Source: Betaproteobacteria bacterium (GTDB lineage Bacteria; Pseudomonadota; Gammaproteobacteria; Burkholderiales; Burkholderiaceae). Taken from it: 9,151 bases of DNA. The stretch spans positions 1 through 9,151 of the forward strand of contig RFXC01000177.1 in NCBI GenBank assembly GCA_009921765.1. Reading direction: 5' to 3'. Below are positions 6,431 through 9,151 of this stretch, piece by piece (position 1 is the first letter of the stretch; each line of letters begins with the position of its first letter). The notes under the pieces were generated by a model. That model made no database searches. It saw nothing but the letters and a program-made list of their open reading frames with translations, and had not been told where the DNA came from. The translations under genes and the position numbers were made by a program.

Positions 6431-7750
6431 TCAGGCGCGCACGGAATAAGACGGCTCGAGCTCGGGCCGCTCCGTGCCGTCGGGCCAGACGTAGCGCGTA
6501 TCAAAGGCGCGCCAGTCGACACTCTTGGGCACGATGGCCTGATAGGAACAGACATGGAGCGGAATCGCCTGGTTGCCCGTGCCGATCGCGGGGGAACCTT
6601 CAGAAAACGCACGTACCGCCGCCAGCATCTGGCGCCGGAACTCAACGATCGCGAGGTCGCTCGCCCCCAGGCGGTCGTTGTGACGGTCGGCGATCGGCCC
6701 CATCGTGAGCCACATCGCAATGTCCTGGTTCGGAAAACCGGTGATGCCGGTGAAGTTGCCCGCCTTCATCGCCTGACGGTCCTGCCAGAAGCGGTTGGCT
6801 TCGGTGCGAAGCGGCCGGTACTCGCTGTCGAGATCGACCCCCACTGTCTGCCGAAGAAACTTGCGCCAGGTTTCCACTTCCGGGGTCTGCGACGGATGCC
6901 CCCAGGCGATGAAATAGAAAGCCGTGTTGGTGTCATCCATCGGAACGTTGATGTTGGCAACGTTGTAGAGATTGTTCGGGGGAATCAACACCGTGGCCGG
7001 CGCCACGAATACGGTGGAGCGGATGTAATCCTGCGAGGCGGCATCCTTGATCGGTCGGCGGATGGCGGCATAGCGAAAGCCGTAGGTGTCCATGTCCACC
7101 TGCAGGCGCGGCGCCTTGTCGGTAGACGGTCGCAGCCAGAGCTGCGAGGTGGCTTTGGCCCCGTCAACCCGCGCCGGCACCATGTCGGATGAATGCAGAC
7201 TGGAGCTGTGCGCAGAATCGATCGCGCCCTCGAGAATCTGCGCCCAGTTGCAGGGGATGAGCACCTTCGCGATGCTGACCCGCGCTTCGGCCGTCGGCGC
7301 CCAGCGCGGCGGCACAAACTGGGGCACCTGGTCAGCCGGACCGAACCAGCCCCACACCAGACCCGCCCATTCCAGGCACGGGTAGCTGCGGTGGGTGATG
7401 CGATCGGCGAATCCGCTGGCCGCCGGTTCCGAGACCATCTCGAGTACCTTGCCCGAGACGTCGAACTTCCAACCGTGGTAAAGGCACCGCAGGCCGCCTT
7501 CCTCGTTTCTGCCGTACACCAGCGAGGCCCGACGGTGCGGACAGCGTTCATCGAGTACGCCCACCCGGCCGTCGCTATCGCGAAACACCACCAGATCTTC
7601 ACCAAAAACGCGGGCCTTCACCGGCGGGCCGTCCGGATCAAGCACTTCCTCGCTGAGGCAGACCGGCTGCCAGTGCCGGCGCATCAACTGGCCCATGGGC
7701 GCATCGCCCACCACGCGGCAGAGGAGATCATTGTCTTCGGCGGTCATCAT
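6431..7750 (-). CDS. Rieske non-heme iron oxygenase, phthalate 4,5-dioxygenase type, 439 aa
   Basis: Oxygenase component that would add O2 across the 4,5 bond of phthalate or an analogue. The Rieske motif is C70-P-H72 and C89-x-x-H92. The mononuclear iron region is N168, E174-x3-D178-x2-H181-x4-H186, with N-Q-D343 as the likely third ligand. Length equals that of Pht3-type phthalate dioxygenases (439 aa), which need no beta subunit, and none is encoded here. The segment T-A-E-D-N-D-L-L-C-R-V near the N-terminus is also typical. ATG 7750-7748 is preceded by GGAG eight bases upstream; the next codon is also ATG (7747). The frame stays open to 7957, but that stretch contains the promoter and operator. 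Electrons should come from the reductase at 2682-3662. Related enzymes attack other aromatic acids, so phthalate is the best guess only. Confidence 0.9.
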   Translation of the reverse strand: MMTAEDNDLLCRVVGDAPMGQLMRRHWQPVCLSEEVLDPDGPPVKARVFGEDLVVFRDSDGRVGVLDERCPHRRASLVYGRNEEGGLRCLYHGWKFDVSGKVLEMVSEPAASGFADRITHRSYPCLEWAGLVWGWFGPADQVPQFVPPRWAPTAEARVSIAKVLIPCNWAQILEGAIDSAHSSSLHSSDMVPARVDGAKATSQLWLRPSTDKAPRLQVDMDTYGFRYAAIRRPIKDAASQDYIRSTVFVAPATVLIPPNNLYNVANINVPMDDTNTAFYFIAWGHPSQTPEVETWRKFLRQTVGVDLDSEYRPLRTEANRFWQDRQAMKAGNFTGITGFPNQDIAMWLTMGPIADRHNDRLGASDLAIVEFRRQMLAAVRAFSEGSPAIGTGNQAIPLHVCSYQAIVPKSVDWRAFDTRYVWPDGTERPELEPSYSVRA

Positions 7751-7770
7751 GCTGGCGACTCCCGGAATGA

Positions 7771-7782
7771 TTAGACATCTAA
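7771..7782. promoter_or_regulatory. Candidate MarR operator, copy 2
   Basis: TTAGACATCTAA is a perfect palindrome (TTAGA-N2-TCTAA) beginning 21 bases upstream of the oxygenase ATG and about eight bases downstream of the predicted transcription start, so a bound protein would act as a roadblock. It matches the site in the reductase promoter at ten of twelve positions. Beside it is a second perfect 10-base palindrome, CGAAATTTCG (7783-7792), of unknown meaning. Confidence 0.62.
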
Positions 7783-7796
7783 CGAAATTTCGGCGC

Positions 7797-7825
7797 ATTA
7801 TACCGATCGCCCTGCCGCCTGCGAA
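7797..7825 (-). promoter_or_regulatory. Predicted promoter of the oxygenase-decarboxylase operon
   Basis: Read on the - strand, a perfect -10 TATAAT (7802-7797) is preceded after exactly 17 bases by -35 TTCGCA (7825-7820, four of six matches to TTGACA). Transcription would start near 7790. The palindrome at 7771-7782 lies just downstream, consistent with repression. Confidence 0.65.
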
Positions 7826-7855
7826 GCCATTTTCCAGGCGCAGTGGGGTTGGCTT

Positions 7856-7866
7856 ACACTGAGTGT
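7856..7866. promoter_or_regulatory. Dyad upstream of the CopL-like gene
   Basis: ACACT-G-AGTGT is an 11-base inverted repeat 17 bases before the CopL-like ATG. It overlaps a weak candidate -10 (TACACT, 7855-7860, with TTTCCA at 7831-7836). TGTCA-type half-sites occur in copper-responsive two-component regulator boxes, but the match here is partial. Confidence 0.25.
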
Positions 7867-7883
7867 CAATCACCGAGCCCCTG

Positions 7884-8345
7884 ATGGGAAACACAGTTCG
7901 TCGCCTCGCCTGCTGGTGCCTCATGCTGGTTCTGCCGCTGCAGGCGCTGGCCGGCATGACGCGCGTGCATGGCCCTCACACGGAGAGGCACGGGGTGCAC
8001 GCAGCGACGCACGCGCACGCGCACGTCAACGGCGTGCAACCCACGGCGGAGGCCCTGCCTGACGTCCCAACCGGCGAGGCGGCCGCTACCCAAACCGCAT
8101 GTGCGCACCACGCATCACCCGCCTGCCCAGCCTGTGAATGGCCATCGGCCGACTCCTCCGACCGCTCGAATCTCCCGCCCTCCTGCAACACGTGCGCATC
8201 ATGCTGCCTGCTGCTGATCCCGGCACCGCTCACCCTCTTGCCGCCAGCGGGTGCCAACAGCAGCCCACCCGACAGGGAAGCGCGTTTTCGAAGCGTCTCC
8301 CCGCACATACTCGAACGACCTCCTCGATCCTTGGCGGCTGCCTGA
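7884..8345 (+). CDS. Secreted His/Cys-rich CopL-like protein, copper-associated, 153 aa
   Basis: Small exported protein, probably periplasmic and metal-binding. Counted from ATG 7884 it has a Sec signal peptide at about 1-23 ending in Q-A-L-A-G, a His-rich stretch over the next 30 residues including H-A-H-A-H, then two Cys clusters (C-A-H-H...C-P-A-C and C-N-T-C-A-S-C-C), and a C-terminal E-R-P-P-R-S-L. The C-x-x-C-x-x-C-C cluster plus the E-R-P-P-R-S-L tail is a pattern I associate with small proteins beside copper or heavy-metal efflux genes in Burkholderiales, called CopL-like. GTG 7863 is an alternative in-frame start, but only the ATG puts the signal peptide at the N-terminus. Metal handling is inferred; no efflux genes remain because the contig changes identity downstream. 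Confidence 0.65.
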   Translation: MGNTVRRLACWCLMLVLPLQALAGMTRVHGPHTERHGVHAATHAHAHVNGVQPTAEALPDVPTGEAAATQTACAHHASPACPACEWPSADSSDRSNLPPSCNTCASCCLLLIPAPLTLLPPAGANSSPPDREARFRSVSPHILERPPRSLAAA

Positions 8346-8502
8346 AGCCGGCGCGCTGACACCACCCGGCTGGTGGCGGGCGCCCAGCAAGCACCGGACG
8401 CCTGCACGCTTGCCAGCCAGGCGGCCATCAAGGGCCACGCACTGATCCGCCTGTCCTGCCAGGGCTGGCGTTTATCGGCCGAACCTCATCGAGGAGAACG
8501 GG

Positions 8503-8705
8503 ATGACACCCATCCATCCACGACAGTTTCCCGCTCGTCGCAGCGCCGCACTGCGCGGCCTGGTGGCGGCGTTGATATGGCTTCCAGCAGTCGCGGCCGC
8601 CCGCCCGGATCCGCTTGATCCCGCGGCGCCCGTACTCCCGCTTACCCATGCGTCTGCGCTCACCGCCGCGCCCTCGTTATCGGAGACACCCGTGGGGTCT
8701 TGGCG
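8503..8705 (+). CDS. Exported hypothetical protein beside metal-resistance genes, cut by the contig junction
   Basis: ATG 8503 has GAGGAG six bases upstream. Residues 1-33 form a signal peptide (basic start, A-A-L-R-G-L-V-A-A-L-I-W-L-P core, A-V-A-A-A end). The mature part starts D-P-L-D-P-A-A-P-V and contains P-V-G-S-W-R, which resembles small exported proteins encoded next to CopL-like and heavy-metal efflux outer-membrane genes; this recollection is moderate only. After the W-R codons the frame reads into DNA of different composition and stops at 8769, giving an artificial 88-residue fusion. The true C-terminus, expected to continue in GC-rich DNA, is missing. The exact end cannot be placed better than roughly 8680-8705. 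Confidence 0.45.
8682..8705. other. Junction between betaproteobacterial and actinobacterial DNA
   Basis: Left of this point codons are GC-rich and the reading frame is that of the exported protein at 8503. Right of it the frame shifts to an IlvD-like C-terminus and the sequence becomes much poorer in GC. The stretch 8688-8705 can be read sensibly in either gene (P-V-G-S-W-R in one frame, T-R-G-V-L-A in the other), so the join probably used a short shared sequence. An assembly or cloning chimera is the simplest explanation. Confidence 0.65.
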
Positions 8706-8756
8706 AAGTTCACCAAGTCAGTTGGCTCAGCCTCAAAGGGCGCGGTCTGCGGCTAG
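8688..8756 (+). CDS. ilvD: C-terminal end of dihydroxy-acid dehydratase (IlvD-like), fragment
   Basis: The frame 8688-8753 reads T-R-G-V-L-A-K-F-T-K-S-V-G-S-A-S-K-G-A-V-C-G and stops at TAG 8754-8756. The G-V-L-A-K-(F/Y)...S-A-S-x-G-A-V pattern is what I recall as the C-terminus of IlvD in Actinobacteria. IlvD makes the 2-oxo acid precursors of valine and isoleucine, and finding it just upstream of ilvB fits actinobacterial gene order. Upstream of 8688 the frame has no IlvD resemblance, so the rest of the gene is absent. Only 22 residues support this call. Confidence 0.55.
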   Translation, partial: TRGVLAKFTKSVGSASKGAVCG

Positions 8757-8764
8757 TTTCACAA

Positions 8765-8784
8765 TTTGAGACTTACATCTCAAA
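8765..8784. promoter_or_regulatory. Inverted repeat upstream of the ilvB leader promoter
   Basis: TTTGAGA (8765-8771) and TCTCAAA (8778-8784) are perfect 7-base inverted arms around CTTACA. The dyad ends two bases before the candidate -35 box, so it could be an operator for an ilv/leu regulator. There is no T tract after it, which argues against a terminator for ilvD. The binding protein is unknown. Confidence 0.45.
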
Positions 8785-8786
8785 CC

Positions 8787-8816
8787 TTGACTCAACTGCC
8801 ATCTGCGATGGAGAAT
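8787..8816 (+). promoter_or_regulatory. Predicted promoter of the ilvB leader transcript
   Basis: TTGACT (8787-8792, five of six matches to the -35 consensus) is followed after 18 bases by GAGAAT (8811-8816, four of six to TATAAT). Transcription would start about seven bases later, at or beside the leader ATG (8823), making the leader peptide leaderless as is common in Actinobacteria. The overlapping GGAG (8810-8813), nine bases before the ATG, could instead act as a ribosome-binding site if transcription starts further upstream. Confidence 0.5.
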
Positions 8817-8822
8817 ACACAC

Positions 8823-8879
8823 ATGTCAAAGAAGTACGCGCTTATCTCGTCATCAGTAATTGTGGTGGTCATTCGATAG
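8823..8879 (+). CDS. ilvB leader peptide (branched-chain amino acid attenuation), 18 aa
   Basis: The short frame ATG 8823 to TAG 8877-8879 encodes M-S-K-K-Y-A-L-I-S-S-S-V-I-V-V-V-I-R. Eight of 18 residues are Leu, Ile or Val, with V-I-V-V-V-I directly before the end. Two hairpins, the second a terminator, follow the stop immediately, and the next gene is ilvB. Scarcity of charged Val, Ile or Leu tRNA would stall the ribosome on these codons and change folding downstream, permitting read-through. Such leaders precede ilvB in Corynebacterium and Streptomyces. The peptide itself probably has no other function. Confidence 0.85.
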   Translation: MSKKYALISSSVIVVVIR

Positions 8880-8903
8880 CGCGTGCCTTTTTAACGCACG
8901 CGC
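8879..8903 (+). promoter_or_regulatory. Attenuator hairpin preceding the terminator
   Basis: GCGCGTGC (8879-8886) and GCACGCGC (8896-8903) pair perfectly over eight bases with a nine-base loop. The 5' arm can alternatively pair with GTACGCGC (8834-8841) inside the leader-peptide codons, with one G-U pair. Two mutually exclusive structures of this kind are expected of a ribosome-controlled attenuator. It overlaps the terminator stem by one base, C8903, so I cannot say with certainty that it is the antiterminator. Confidence 0.65.
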
Positions 8904-8927
8904 CCTCAGATCCTCTGAGGGTTTTTT
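8903..8927 (+). terminator. Intrinsic terminator of the ilvB attenuator
   Basis: CCCTCAG (8903-8909) and CTGAGGG (8915-8921) form a seven-pair stem with a five-base loop, directly followed by TTTTTT (8922-8927). It lies between the leader peptide and ilvB, the position of a regulated premature terminator. Confidence 0.85.
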
Positions 8928-9000
8928 CATTTAAGAAATGAAAAGTAGAAGTAAAAGTTAAGCCCAGTAAAACCTAGAGAGTACGGAAAGGAGTAAGAAG

Positions 9001-9151
9001 ATGGCGCACACACCAACGGCCAACGGCACAGCAATGACAGGAGCTACTTCATTGGTGAAAAGCCTAGAAGCAGCAAATGTAGATGTGATGTTTGGATTGC
9101 CAGGCGGCGCGATTCTTCCTGCTTACGATCCGATCTTTGATTCAACTATTC
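9001..9151 (+). CDS. ilvB: Acetolactate synthase large subunit, N-terminal fragment
   Basis: The enzyme joins pyruvate to pyruvate or 2-oxobutyrate with thiamine diphosphate, the first common step of valine, leucine and isoleucine synthesis. Fifty residues are present before the window ends. L18-V-K-S-L-E...[15 protein letters not shown] (to residue 43) is the hallmark N-terminal segment of the family; the catalytic glutamate lies beyond the edge. ATG 9001 has AAAGGAG seven bases upstream. The gene follows the leader peptide and terminator, so transcription should depend on attenuation. Codon use is much less GC-biased than in the genes before 8690, and the start and context suggest a low-GC actinobacterium. 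Confidence 0.92.
   Translation, partial: MAHTPTANGTAMTGATSLVKSLEAANVDVMFGLPGGAILPAYDPIFDSTI

Noticed and set aside
6212..7192. Long open frame on the + strand (326 codons) opposite the oxygenase and decarboxylase genes.
   Set aside because: It is rich in Arg, His and Gly with no family resemblance, and lies antisense to two genes with clear catalytic motifs. It is a by-product of high GC.
7751..7957. A 69-residue N-terminal extension of the oxygenase.
   Set aside because: The stretch contains the predicted promoter and operator, the family begins at the ATG 7750, and a good ribosome-binding site precedes that ATG.
8346..8502. Possible small gene between the CopL-like gene and the next start.
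   Set aside because: Only arbitrary GC-rich frames are present and no ribosome-binding site supports them; I see nothing definite in this spacer.
8615..8941. A 108-codon frame crossing the junction, the leader peptide and the terminator.
   Set aside because: It spans two unrelated DNAs and covers the attenuator structures in a different frame, so it is accidental.
1..9151. Search for a defence system, CRISPR array, insertion sequence, tRNA or rRNA gene.
   Set aside because: No regular repeat array, transposase, terminal repeat pair or RNA gene pattern was visible. The hemerythrin and methyltransferase genes look like housekeeping or accessory metabolism, not a defence island.

Overview
The window joins two unlike DNAs. 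Bases 1 to about 8690 are GC-rich and read as a betaproteobacterium (Burkholderiales-like): orphan Bug/TctC-type binding protein, phthalate-type Rieske oxygenase genes, and a His/Cys-rich CopL-like protein. From about 8690 to the end the GC content drops sharply and the genes look actinobacterial (C-terminal tail of IlvD, an attenuator leader peptide, start of IlvB). The change falls inside a reading frame, so the contig is most simply a chimera of two genomes. The two parts should not be interpreted as one locus.

Betaproteobacterial part. The core (2600-7830) is a compact gene set for the 4,5-dioxygenase route of o-phthalate (or a close analogue) to protocatechuate. On the + strand are the PDR-type reductase, a Gfo/Idh/MocA dihydrodiol dehydrogenase and a MarR regulator, each joined to the next by a 4-base stop/start overlap. 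Converging on them from the - strand are the Rieske oxygenase (439 aa) and the 4,5-dihydroxyphthalate decarboxylase-like protein. Divergent from the reductase, on the - strand, runs Bug substrate-binding protein, TauE/SafE membrane protein, hemerythrin-like protein and an exported SAM-methyltransferase-like protein cut by the window edge. A 12-base palindrome of form TTAG-N4-CTAA lies in both promoter regions of the cluster (2640-2651 and 7771-7782). It is the best candidate for the MarR operator, which would switch both arms together and also regulate the MarR gene itself.

Divergent from the oxygenase is a secreted His/Cys-rich CopL-like copper-associated protein (7884-8345). It is followed by the beginning of a second exported protein of the kind found beside heavy-metal efflux genes (8503 onward), which is interrupted by the junction.

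Actinobacterial part. A 21-23-codon tail resembling IlvD ends at 8756. A dyad and a promoter then precede an 18-codon leader peptide containing eight Leu/Ile/Val residues, with its start at or next to the predicted transcription start. Two hairpins follow, the second with a six-T tract (intrinsic terminator), and then ilvB starts at 9001 with a strong ribosome-binding site. This is a classic branched-chain amino acid attenuator. No RNA genes, CRISPR arrays or insertion sequences were seen.
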